Source: Acidimicrobiaceae bacterium
Lineage (GTDB): Bacteria; Actinomycetota; Acidimicrobiia; Acidimicrobiales; Bog-793
NCBI GenBank assembly: GCA_027459565.1
Contig: DAIDIA010000157.1
Coordinates: 1-7,637 of the forward strand
DNA length: 7,637 nucleotides
Direction: 5' to 3'
Numbering within the stretch: position 1 is the stretch's first letter; each line of letters starts with the position of its first letter. Shown here one piece after another: positions 1-5,275 of this stretch. The notes under the pieces are model-generated. The model was given only the letters and a program-made list of their open reading frames with translations, searched no databases and had not been told where the DNA came from. A program made the translations under genes and the position numbers.

Positions 1-1
1 T

Positions 2-934
2 GCGCGCATGGCCGGCGTCGCGACAGGCGTCACCGTCAGCGCCGTTCCCGGCGATGCCGAGGGATACCGATGGCGCACCCGGGTTGGATACGGAGTCGAT
101 GCAGATGGACGAGTTGGCTTCCATCGATATCGCTCGCATGCGATCGAAGCGGTCGAACACTGCCCACTGGGAACGCTCGCGGTCAACCAGCTCGGAGTGG
201 CCAAACACCTCTGGCCAGGAGTGCGCTCGATCGACGTCAGCTGTTCGATCGAGGGCGCGACGCGGATCGTCGTCGTCGACGCCGGTACGAACCGTATCGA
301 CGACGTTCCGAAGATCGACGCGGATCTCGTCATAAACGGGCGGGCACGGATCGGAAAGGCGCGCATGTCCTACTCGGTGCTTGGACGCAAGTACTCCGTC
401 AGTGCGGGTGTGTTCTGGCAGGTCCATCCGGGTGCAGCCGATCTCCTTGGCAGGTCAGTTCTCGACGCAGTTGGCGACATCACCGCTCAACGCGTTCTCG
501 ACCTCTACTGCGGGGCCGGACTGTTCAGTGCGCTGCTCGCGAGAGCGACCGGGCCGAAGGGCGAGGTGATAGGAATCGAGCGCGACCACCGTGCATGTCT
601 TGACGCGCGGCACAACACGGCCGACCTTCCCCAGGTTTCCATCATCGAGCACTCGGTGAACGCGAAGATCCTCATCAACCTCGGCGGTCCACCCGCGACC
701 GCGGTTCTCGATCCCGCGCGCGAGGGGGCAGGCAGGCAGGTGATGTCCGCTCTCTGTCAGTATGCTCCCGCGCTCAAACGCATCGTGTATGTCTCATGCG
801 ATCCCGCGACATTTGCCCGTGACCTTCGCGTCGCCCGAGATCTTGGATGGTCGCTCGAGTCGATCCAGGGATTCGACCTCTTCCCGATGACCGAGCACGT
901 GGAACTCGTCGCAGTTCTCGTTCCTGGATCCTGA
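2..934 (+). CDS. Class I SAM-dependent RNA methyltransferase, TrmA/RumA (RNA m5U) family, 5'-truncated
   Basis: Members of this family transfer a methyl group from SAM to carbon 5 of a uridine in tRNA or 23S rRNA, in the cytoplasm. The frame is open to the window edge, so the true start and any N-terminal TRAM domain lie upstream. Counting from the ATG at position 8, the visible motifs are: DGRVGFHRYRSH at 33-44; HCPL at 51-54, whose Cys matches the position of the fourth iron-sulfur Cys in RumA; FWQVHP at 136-141 (the FxQxN-type substrate loop); SAM motif I DLYCGAGLF at 165-173; an acidic ER at 191-192; DPAREGAG at 235-242; the nucleophile Cys264 in YVSCDPATFARD; and the catalytic-base Glu299 in FPMTEHVE. 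All catalytic elements seem intact. The exact target uridine (TrmA, RlmC or RlmD type) cannot be assigned. The next gene is convergent, so there is no shared operon on this side. Confidence 0.93.
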   Translation, partial: ARMAGVATGVTVSAVPGDAEGYRWRTRVGYGVDADGRVGFHRYRSHAIEAVEHCPLGTLAVNQLGVAKHLWPGVRSIDVSCSIEGATRIVVVDAGTNRIDDVPKIDADLVINGRARIGKARMSYSVLGRKYSVSAGVFWQVHPGAADLLGRSVLDAVGDITAQRVLDLYCGAGLFSALLARATGPKGEVIGIERDHRACLDARHNTADLPQVSIIEHSVNAKILINLGGPPATAVLDPAREGAGRQVMSALCQYAPALKRIVYVSCDPATFARDLRVARDLGWSLESIQGFDLFPMTEHVELVAVLVPGS

Positions 935-993
935 TTCCTTCGGGACCTCGCTCCGCGACACGCCATCACCGTCGCGTTCTTGTCGGTCCCCAC

Positions 994-1015
994 GCTTCCT
1001 CGATGGACGAGGAGC
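994..1015. terminator. Possible bidirectional terminator hairpin between convergent genes
   Basis: TCCTCG at 997-1002 and CGAGGA at 1008-1013 form a 6-bp stem around a 5-base loop. It extends to GC/GC at 994-995 and 1014-1015 if one T is bulged. There is no T-run on either side. A second, weaker pair, CGCGAC at 954-959 and GTCGCG at 971-976, lies upstream. The 106-bp gap separates the methyltransferase and transporter genes, which converge, so a terminator is expected here. This particular structure is only a candidate. Confidence 0.35.
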
Positions 1016-1040
1016 CGCACGGTGCATGGAGCGGGCTCGT

Positions 1041-3188
1041 CTAGAGCTTTACCATCGGGAAGAAGGTGAGATGCAAGAGATTCAACATCTCATAGGTAGC
1101 TCCCCACATGATCACGGCGCTGACGCCGGCGAATACCAGGCGCTTCGCGATCCCCGGATAGACCCGTCGCGTTGCAAAGACTCCGTAGACAGCGACAAAG
1201 ACGGGGATCGTCACGAGGAATCCGAAGACGTACATCGCACCGACCAGGAGCGTGTACATCATCAGTCCGAAGGTCTCCCTCGTGTAGGTGCCGTTCCAGC
1301 CCCACTCCTTGTCCTTGATCACGGGAAGCTTCAGCTTCCCCGTCTTGGGATCGAACTCCTCGACGGGCTCAACCGCGACGTGCGTGCGACGGCGCTCCTT
1401 GCGGAGTTTCAGGAAGTGCAGGTACGCCCGTGCATCGACGGGAACGCGGAAGCCCGAGCCGAGAGTCGCCATGAGGCCGCCGAGAACCGGGAAGAGTGCC
1501 GAGTTCCACAGATAGTTCGTCTTCGCGTAGATCGTGAATGCGAGGCAGAACGCGAACACGGCAAGTGAACTGAAGAACGCGAGTTGGGGATACGGGTTCT
1601 GCTTCTCAAAACGCTCCGCCTCGATCTGCGCGCGCTTGACCGGGTCTTCCTCGTCGATCGGCGGATTGGCCTTCCTCTGGTCGGAGCGGATCTGCACGAC
1701 CTTCAGCACCAGGATCAGTATCGCGATCGCAAAGAGCACGTCGGCGAGCGTTCGATGCAAGAAACTCCACCCGGGGAATACCTGATGCGTCAGATAGATG
1801 TTGTCCTCGAGCGTGGGACCAAGCACCAGTCCGATGGCGAAGGCCGCGAGCGAATACCGCAGACGCCTCAGCAGGAATCCGACGAAACCGAAGACCACCG
1901 TCTCGACGACGGAGAAGAAGGCGACGTCGGAGATGAAAGGACCGATCGCGGTCAAAACCATGATGATCGGGACGAGCAGGGGCCCGGGCACCCGCGTCAC
2001 CTTGGCAAGCCATGGCGATGCGAGAAGGCCGATCGCGGTTCCGATGATTCCACTCAGCGCGATGACCCACATCATCTCGTAGGGAAGCGACGGATACTGC
2101 GCCGTGAACCCGTAGCCGACCTTGACTCCCTTGACGACAAGCGCAGCAAGGAAGAGCGCTCCGCCGATGCTCCCCGGGATGCCAAGACCGATGATGGGAA
2201 TCATTCCTCCGGCCTCTTTCGAAAGCGATGATCCCTCTGGCGCGATGATGCCCTCGGGGATGCCCGTTCCGAAGAGTTCGCGCTTCTTGCTCGTCTGCTG
2301 AGCGATGCCGTACGAGAGGAAGTTCGCGGCAAAACCGCCGATGCCGGGAATGATCCCCGTCACCGCTCCGATGATCCCCGATCGCAAGAGCGCAATGGGG
2401 TGGGCCATTGCCTCGCCCATTCCCTGGATGATCTGCTTTCCGAACCCCTTTTCAAGCTCCACCGCCTGCGAGGCGGCGACTTCGTTGCCCATCATGTCCT
2501 GGCGGGCGATGGTGGTCGCCGTCCCGAAGATCAGCACCATCTGCGGGATTGCGAACAGGCCGAGCACGAGACCGATGATCGAAATGCCGCCGATCAGACC
2601 AACGGTGTTGAAGGTGAAGCGCTGGACCGCCGTGACCGGATCGGTGCCAATCGAAGAGAGCATGATCCCGATCCCCGCGGAGACAAGCGCCTTGGAAACC
2701 CTGTCGGTTCCGAGGGTGCCAACGAGCAGGAGCGAGATCAGGACGAGCGCGATGAATTCCGGCGGGTGGAAGACCGTTGGAAGGTAGTTCACGATCTGGA
2801 TGAATCCGACGAGGATGGCGCAACCGACGAGTCCACCGATGCATGTCGCCGTCGCGGAGATGCCGAGCGCGCGTCCCGCCTCGCCACGCTGTGCCATTGG
2901 GAAGCCGTCGAAGGTGACGGCGAACGCCTCGGGGTGCGCGGGAGTGTTGAGCAGGATCGAGGTCACCGAGGCGCTGTAGTAACTCGCGGCGAGGACGGCG
3001 AGAAAGAGGATGATCGTGCCGGTAAGACTGATGTGGTAGATGAAGGCGAGGATGATGCTGAGGACCACCGCACCGCTCAATCCCGGGATGACACCGAAGA
3101 CCACCCCAAGGACCGAACCTCCGAGGAGATAGAGAACCCCCTCGACGCTGCGCAGGGCCGAGAGGCCATTAATGAGATTTGAATACAT
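1041..3188 (-). CDS. tctA: Tripartite tricarboxylate transporter permease, TctA fused to a TctB-like domain
   Basis: This is a 715-residue inner-membrane secondary transporter of the TTT family, which takes up citrate or similar organic anions delivered by a TctC binding protein. Residues about 1-500 are TctA. The two inverted half signatures are visible as FGVIPGLSG at 31-39 and GIIPGIGG at 278-285, with SILLNTP at 77-83, DGFPMAQRGEAGRALG at 94-109, IAPE at 315-318 and LGIPGS at 335-340. A charged linker (about 503-533) leads to a TctB-like unit with four hydrophobic segments at about 536-555, 561-580, 640-674 (probably two helices, or one long helix) and 684-706. TctA is normally about 500 residues and TctB about 150-200, so this is a natural fusion. 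The ATG at 3188 is preferred over an in-frame GTG at 3263 because a GGGGGAG ribosome site sits 10 bases before it and the extra 25 residues are not TctA-like. No TctC gene is adjacent. The substrate cannot be told from the sequence. Confidence 0.9.
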   Translation of the reverse strand: MYSNLINGLSALRSVEGVLYLLGGSVLGVVFGVIPGLSGAVVLSIILAFIYHISLTGTIILFLAVLAASYYSASVTSILLNTPAHPEAFAVTFDGFPMAQRGEAGRALGISATATCIGGLVGCAILVGFIQIVNYLPTVFHPPEFIALVLISLLLVGTLGTDRVSKALVSAGIGIMLSSIGTDPVTAVQRFTFNTVGLIGGISIIGLVLGLFAIPQMVLIFGTATTIARQDMMGNEVAASQAVELEKGFGKQIIQGMGEAMAHPIALLRSGIIGAVTGIIPGIGGFAANFLSYGIAQQTSKKRELFGTGIPEGIIAPEGSSLSKEAGGMIPIIGLGIPGSIGGALFLAALVVKGVKVGYGFTAQYPSLPYEMMWVIALSGIIGTAIGLLASPWLAKVTRVPGPLLVPIIMVLTAIGPFISDVAFFSVVETVVFGFVGFLLRRLRYSLAAFAIGLVLGPTLEDNIYLTHQVFPGWSFLHRTLADVLFAIAILILVLKVVQIRSDQRKANPPIDEEDPVKRAQIEAERFEKQNPYPQLAFFSSLAVFAFCLAFTIYAKTNYLWNSALFPVLGGLMATLGSGFRVPVDARAYLHFLKLRKERRRTHVAVEPVEEFDPKTGKLKLPVIKDKEWGWNGTYTRETFGLMMYTLLVGAMYVFGFLVTIPVFVAVYGVFATRRVYPGIAKRLVFAGVSAVIMWGATYEMLNLLHLTFFPMVKL

Positions 3189-3198
3189 CGATGCTCTG

Positions 3199-3205
3199 CT
3201 CCCCC
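3199..3205 (-). promoter_or_regulatory. Ribosome binding site deciding the transporter start
   Basis: On the minus strand GGGGGAG lies 10 bases before the ATG at 3188. The alternative GTG at 3263 has no comparable site, and the segment between the two starts is polar and unlike TctA N-termini. Confidence 0.6.
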
Positions 3206-3389
3206 ACTCCACGTCTGACGAGGATCCGAACGAATCAGTTGGGTAACGATAGCCGTTTGCCACCGGGGCGAAAAATGAGATCGGGAATTCTTAACATAGG
3301 CAGATCGGCGGATTTCCGGTGGAGATGTCCAGCGCTCGCGATGTGCCGAGGGCGGCGGCGATGCTGAGAGTTTTCTGGGTCCGGCGAGC

Positions 3390-3420
3390 CGACAGCGCCC
3401 CCCGGGGCGCAGTGCTGTCG
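3390..3420. repeat. Inverted repeat / stem-loop in divergent spacer
   Basis: CGACAG at 3390-3395 pairs with CTGTCG at 3415-3420. Inside it, GCGCCCC at 3395-3401 mirrors GGGGCGC at 3404-3410. The whole can fold as one G+C-rich hairpin with a small asymmetric bulge (AGTG). It lies in the middle of a divergent spacer, so it could be an operator or part of a leader. A terminator is less expected because no transcript ends here. The outer CGACAGC/GCTGTCG arms recur in the hairpin at 4805-4846. Confidence 0.55.
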
Positions 3421-3542
3421 ATACTCACTTGACCCACGCACCCTGCGGATTTCAGGACTCCCTGACCGAGTGAACGCGATCACGGACCGTCGCTCGTTGG
3501 CTGGCGCTCCGCTTTCTTGCGCGCCGGCGAAAAACACGACGG

Positions 3543-3570
3543 TTGACCCCACCCACCGCGAAGGTATCCC
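3543..3570 (+). promoter_or_regulatory. Weak candidate promoter for the SRPBCC gene
   Basis: TTGACC at 3543-3548 resembles a -35 element. Sixteen bases later TATCCC at 3565-3570 is a poor -10. The ATG at 3604 follows about 33 bases after. The location is right but the -10 match is weak. Confidence 0.25.
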
Positions 3571-3603
3571 CCCTCGTTCGCCACTCACTAAGTTGTCAGG
3601 GTA

Positions 3604-4041
3604 ATGGCGCACTACCGAATCCAGATGAAGGTAGACATGCCCGAGGAACAGCTCTTCACCTATCTGGCGACGCTTACCAATGCGAAGGATTGGGAGCCGG
3701 GAGTCTCTGGCGCGAGCGTTTCGGATGGCGCTCCGCTCGGGATTGGCAGCACCTTCGAACTCGAGATGCACTCACATACGCGCTCCCGACCGTTCGTCTA
3801 CAAGATCGTCGAGTTCGAGCCTCCACACCACTGCGTACTCGAAGCGGTGACGCGCGCGTTCTATTCGAGGATCACGATCGACACCCGCAGTATCGATGAC
3901 GAGACATCGGAGCTGAACTATGAATCGGCCCTTCGCCGACGCGGGTTCGCGGCGTTCTTCAACGGTCTCTTGTACCTGCCGGTCCGGCGCACGGGAAAGC
4001 GGGCCCAACAGAACCTCGCAAGGGTTCTGACACGACACTGA
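3604..4041 (+). CDS. SRPBCC (START-like / polyketide-cyclase fold) family small protein
   Basis: This is a 145-residue soluble protein with no signal peptide or membrane helix. The layout fits the helix-grip fold: an N-terminal strand (HYRIQMKVDMPEEQLFTYLA, 3-22) leading into helix 1; a TNAKDWEPGV loop (25-34), matching the usual 'NxxxWxPGV' segment; central strands (STFELEMHSH, 49-58, and FVYKIVEFEPPHHCVLEA, about 64-81); and a C-terminal amphipathic helix (about 112-143) ending in a basic tail. SRPBCC proteins bind hydrophobic ligands or catalyse cyclase/hydrolase steps, but no catalytic set can be identified, so the substrate is unknown. A weak AGGG lies just before the ATG. The gene is alone: the upstream gene is divergent and the tRNA downstream is on the opposite strand. 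Family assignment rests on the sequence pattern only. Confidence 0.75.
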   Translation: MAHYRIQMKVDMPEEQLFTYLATLTNAKDWEPGVSGASVSDGAPLGIGSTFELEMHSHTRSRPFVYKIVEFEPPHHCVLEAVTRAFYSRITIDTRSIDDETSELNYESALRRRGFAAFFNGLLYLPVRRTGKRAQQNLARVLTRH

Positions 4042-4123
4042 ACGAAGTGCGCCCGGCGATCAAGTAATCGCACAGAAATCTCCCGGACAACCGTGACACT
4101 GTGGCGCCTCGCGCGAGATCACA

Positions 4124-4170
4124 CGCACCAGCGCAGCTCAACGCGGAGGCGCAGCTCATCAGCTGGTGCG
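4124..4170. repeat. Inverted repeat enclosing a 10-bp direct repeat; possible terminator
   Basis: CGCACCAGC at 4124-4132 is the perfect reverse complement of GCTGGTGCG at 4162-4170. The enclosed and overlapping stretch carries GCGCAGCTCA twice, at 4131-4140 and 4149-4158. The element lies 82 bases past the SRPBCC stop and 33 bases past the tRNA 3' end, which face each other. A two-way transcription stop is the simplest reading. There is no T-run, as is common for hairpin terminators in high-G+C organisms. Confidence 0.5.
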
Positions 4171-4203
4171 AACGTCACTCGGGAGTCAAAATTCCCTGAT
4201 CCG

Positions 4204-4278
4204 TGGAGCCCGAGAGGGGATTTGAACCCCTGACCTACGCATTACGAGTGCGTTGCTCTACCACTGAGCTACCCGGGC
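4204..4278 (-). tRNA. trnT: tRNA-Thr (anticodon CGU) with encoded CCA
   Basis: Reading the minus strand, all cloverleaf parts are present. The acceptor stem is GCCCGGG/CTCGGGC with one G-T wobble. The D arm is GCTC/GAGC. The anticodon stem is ACGCA/TGCGT with loop CTCGTAA, giving anticodon CGT (positions 4244-4246), which reads the Thr codon ACG. The variable loop is AGGTC. The T arm is AGGGG/CCCCT with loop TTCAAAT. The discriminator T at 4207 is followed by genomic CCA at 4204-4206. No intron or mismatch is seen. It stands alone, facing the SRPBCC gene and divergent from the small gene at about 4520. Confidence 0.97.
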
Positions 4279-4291
4279 CGACAGCGATACC

Positions 4292-4303
4292 GTGGGCGCC
4301 CAC
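4292..4303. repeat. 12-bp perfect palindrome upstream of tRNA-Thr
   Basis: GTGGGCGCCCAC is its own reverse complement. It lies 14 bases before the tRNA 5' end on the minus strand, in the tRNA leader or promoter zone. It could be a protein-binding site or an RNA hairpin processed away from the precursor. No clear -10/-35 pair for the tRNA was found in the spacer to 4400. Confidence 0.5.
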
Positions 4304-4396
4304 CGTACCTGCAGGCAGCGCCACCTTTTGTCGCCTTGCCATCGTAGACGGCCGGTGCGAACCATTCGGAGCTGAGACCTCGCGACCTCCCTAGCT

Positions 4397-4425
4397 GGGA
4401 CAATCGCTCGCGAATGACTTAATAC
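4397..4425 (+). promoter_or_regulatory. Candidate promoter for the small helical protein gene
   Basis: GGGACA at 4397-4402 (4 of 6 to TTGACA) and TAATAC at 4420-4425 (3 of 6 to TATAAT, inside an A+T-rich TTAATACT) are 17 bases apart. Transcription would start near 4432. That is almost on top of the upstream GTG at 4436, but it leaves a normal leader before the ATG at 4520. Confidence 0.3.
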
Positions 4426-4433
4426 TCAGGAAA

Positions 4434-4447
4434 CGGTGGAGCCACCG
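4434..4447. repeat. Operator-like dyad at the predicted transcription start
   Basis: CGGTGG at 4434-4439 and CCACCG at 4442-4447 are separated by two bases, giving a 14-bp dyad just downstream of the candidate -10. The position suits a repressor site or a short leader hairpin. No cognate regulator is visible in the window. Confidence 0.35.
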
Positions 4448-4519
4448 CGAAAGGCCCCTATCGTGATAGTACTGAGCAACCGCGAAATTGCGATTGCCCA
4501 TATGAAGGATGTGAACTAC

Positions 4520-4789
4520 ATGACAGAAGAGATTGAACGCCTCAATCGGGAGATTGCAACACTCCTCGCGCTAAACGGCGATGGGGTGAACTCCGCGAGC
4601 CGGGTGATCAACCCACTGTTAAGCATTTGGTCGATCGCCAACGAGATTGATCCCACGATCGCTCTCCCCGTGCAGAACCTGCTCTCCGTTCTGCCTCACC
4701 GGGCGCTCATCAGCGCAGACGAGCTCAATGGCGTCTTTACCCAGATGCGCGTCGCAATCGATGCGCTCGCGACTGCGGTGTCTGCGTAA
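4520..4789 (+). CDS. Small hypothetical helical protein, function unknown
   Basis: No family is recognised. From the ATG at 4520 the product is 89 residues, acidic at the N-terminus. It begins with a heptad-like helix (TEEIERLNREIATLLAL), followed by a hydrophobic stretch with helix-breaking NP and DP turns (VINPLLSIWSIANEIDP) and a C-terminal helix (ELNGVFTQMRVAIDALATAV). There is no signal peptide or clear membrane span, so a soluble helical bundle or oligomerisation protein is likely. Three in-frame starts are possible: GTG 4436 (117 residues, AGGA 4 bases upstream), ATG 4502 (no site) and ATG 4520. The last is preferred because AAGGA at 4505-4509 lies 10 bases before it, the first 28 codons include rarer codons such as ATA and GTA, and the candidate promoter abuts the GTG. 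The gene converges on the cold-shock gene. Confidence 0.55.
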   Translation: MTEEIERLNREIATLLALNGDGVNSASRVINPLLSIWSIANEIDPTIALPVQNLLSVLPHRALISADELNGVFTQMRVAIDALATAVSA

Positions 4790-4804
4790 CCTGTCAAACG
4801 CGAA

Positions 4805-4846
4805 TCGACAGCCCTACCCAGAGGGAGCTCCGAGCAGGGCTGTCGA
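4805..4846. terminator. 11-bp perfect inverted repeat, probable bidirectional terminator
   Basis: TCGACAGCCCT at 4805-4815 pairs perfectly with AGGGCTGTCGA at 4836-4846 around a 20-base loop. The loop itself contains the palindrome GGAGCTCC. The repeat starts 15 bases after the small gene's stop and lies 42 bases past the cold-shock stop, so it can serve both converging transcripts. It has no T-run. A smaller hairpin, GTCGC/GCGAC with a 3-base loop (4876-4888), directly follows the cold-shock stop codon. Confidence 0.65.
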
Positions 4847-4888
4847 GATGCAAATCGCCAACTCTTCGATCGAGCGTCGCGAAGCGAC

Positions 4889-5098
4889 CTAGCCGATCAC
4901 GCGAACATTGGCAGCGTTCGGGCCCTTGGCGCCCTGCGTAACCTCAAACTCGACCTTGTCGTTCTCATTCAGGTTTCGATAGCCATTGCCCTCGATCGCG
5001 CTGAAGTGCACGAACACGTCAGCACCACCATCTTGTGCAATGAACCCGAACCCTTTATCGGGGTTGAACCACTTCACCGTTCCTGTAGCCACAGACAT
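4889..5098 (-). CDS. csp: Cold-shock protein, single cold-shock domain
   Basis: The product is 69 residues, the normal length for a CspA-type five-stranded OB-fold protein. Such proteins bind single-stranded RNA and DNA and act as RNA chaperones in the cytoplasm, melting structures that block translation. Both nucleic-acid motifs are intact: RNP1 KGFGFI at 15-20 and RNP2 VFVHF at 28-32. The opening TGTVKWFNPDKGFGFI and the C-terminal GPNAANVRVI are diagnostic. The ATG at 5098 is chosen because a strong purine-rich site precedes it. The frame extends upstream to 5245, but that extra 49-residue segment is Arg-rich and unlike any cold-shock protein. The leader is structured (see 5169-5211). The upstream membrane-protein gene is on the same strand, 177 bases away. 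Whether this paralogue is cold-induced or constitutive cannot be told. Confidence 0.97.
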   Translation of the reverse strand: MSVATGTVKWFNPDKGFGFIAQDGGADVFVHFSAIEGNGYRNLNENDKVEFEVTQGAKGPNAANVRVIG

Positions 5099-5100
5099 TC

Positions 5101-5111
5101 CCTCCTCTCCT
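5101..5111 (-). promoter_or_regulatory. Strong ribosome binding site of the cold-shock gene
   Basis: The minus strand reads AGGAGAGGAGG, two overlapping Shine-Dalgarno cores. The distal AGGAGA (5106-5111) has a 7-base spacer to the ATG. The proximal AGGAGG (5101-5106) has only 2. This site fixes the start at 5098. Confidence 0.75.
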
Positions 5112-5168
5112 GGCCGTTGCGGACTTCGAATCCGTCGGCCCCCGACGCGTCTCGCCGGGAAGGGATGT

Positions 5169-5211
5169 TGTGCGAGCAAGAACTGCGGTGCGAAAACCCC
5201 CTTCTCGCACA
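5169..5211 (-). promoter_or_regulatory. Competing hairpins upstream of the cold-shock gene
   Basis: On the minus strand GTGCGAGAA (5210-5202) can pair with TTTTCGCAC (5196-5188), giving a 9-bp stem with one G-T pair and a GGGGG loop. The same 5' arm, as TGTGCGAG (5211-5204), can instead pair with CTCGCACA (5176-5169), an 8-bp perfect repeat. The two folds exclude each other. They could form a temperature-responsive leader, or the first could be a terminator for the membrane-protein gene that ends at 5276. If transcription starts near 5204, as the candidate -10 suggests, the 5' arm would be missing, so either role requires a start further upstream. Confidence 0.4.
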
Positions 5212-5241
5212 TTGTAGCCAGCCATTGAATCGCGATTGCAA
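5211..5241 (-). promoter_or_regulatory. Candidate promoter of the cold-shock gene
   Basis: On the minus strand TACAAT (5216-5211) matches the -10 consensus at 5 of 6 bases. TTGCAA (5241-5236) is 4 of 6 to the -35 consensus but with a 19-base spacer, slightly long. Predicted start is about 5204, giving a leader of roughly 105 bases. Long leaders are typical of cold-shock genes. Confidence 0.4.
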
Positions 5242-5275
5242 CCATGTCGCGCTCGCGCGACGCAGACTGCCCCGC

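Larger units (their letters stand above)
3189..3603. other. 415-bp divergent intergenic region between the transporter and SRPBCC genes
   Basis: No credible gene was found here. Minus-strand frames across the region give Arg- and Ser-rich peptides with no recognisable motif. The spacer should hold the promoters of both flanking genes. It contains a strong inverted repeat (3390-3420), two TTGACC hexamers on the plus strand (3429-3434 and 3543-3548), and an A+T-rich patch around 3271-3302 that could hold the transporter promoter. No clear -10/-35 pair is seen for the transporter. Confidence 0.6.

Noticed and set aside
70..603. Alternative plus-strand frames inside the methyltransferase gene
   Set aside because: They are out-of-frame shadows. 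The methyltransferase frame carries all catalytic motifs.
2400..3182. Long plus-strand open frame opposite the transporter (260 codons), and similar ones at 1584-2231 and 1026-1568
   Set aside because: They are the antisense of a clear TctA/TctB gene. The products are extremely rich in Asp, Glu and Arg with no motifs, the usual artefact opposite a hydrophobic G+C-rich gene.
3189..3263. Longer transporter starting at the GTG at 3263
   Set aside because: The added 25 residues are polar and unlike TctA, and the ATG at 3188 has a better ribosome site.
3235..3771. Minus-strand open frame of 178 codons in the transporter/SRPBCC spacer
   Set aside because: It overlaps the SRPBCC gene antisense, lacks any recognisable motif, and does not resemble TctC, which would have been the interesting possibility here.
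4200..4290. tRNA-Thr as an integration (att) site for a genomic island
   Set aside because: No integrase and no repeated copy of the tRNA 3' end were seen on either side in this window.
5099..5245. N-terminal extension of the cold-shock protein by 49 residues
   Set aside because: The 69-residue form matches the family length exactly and has a strong ribosome site at 5101-5111. The extension is not cold-shock-like.
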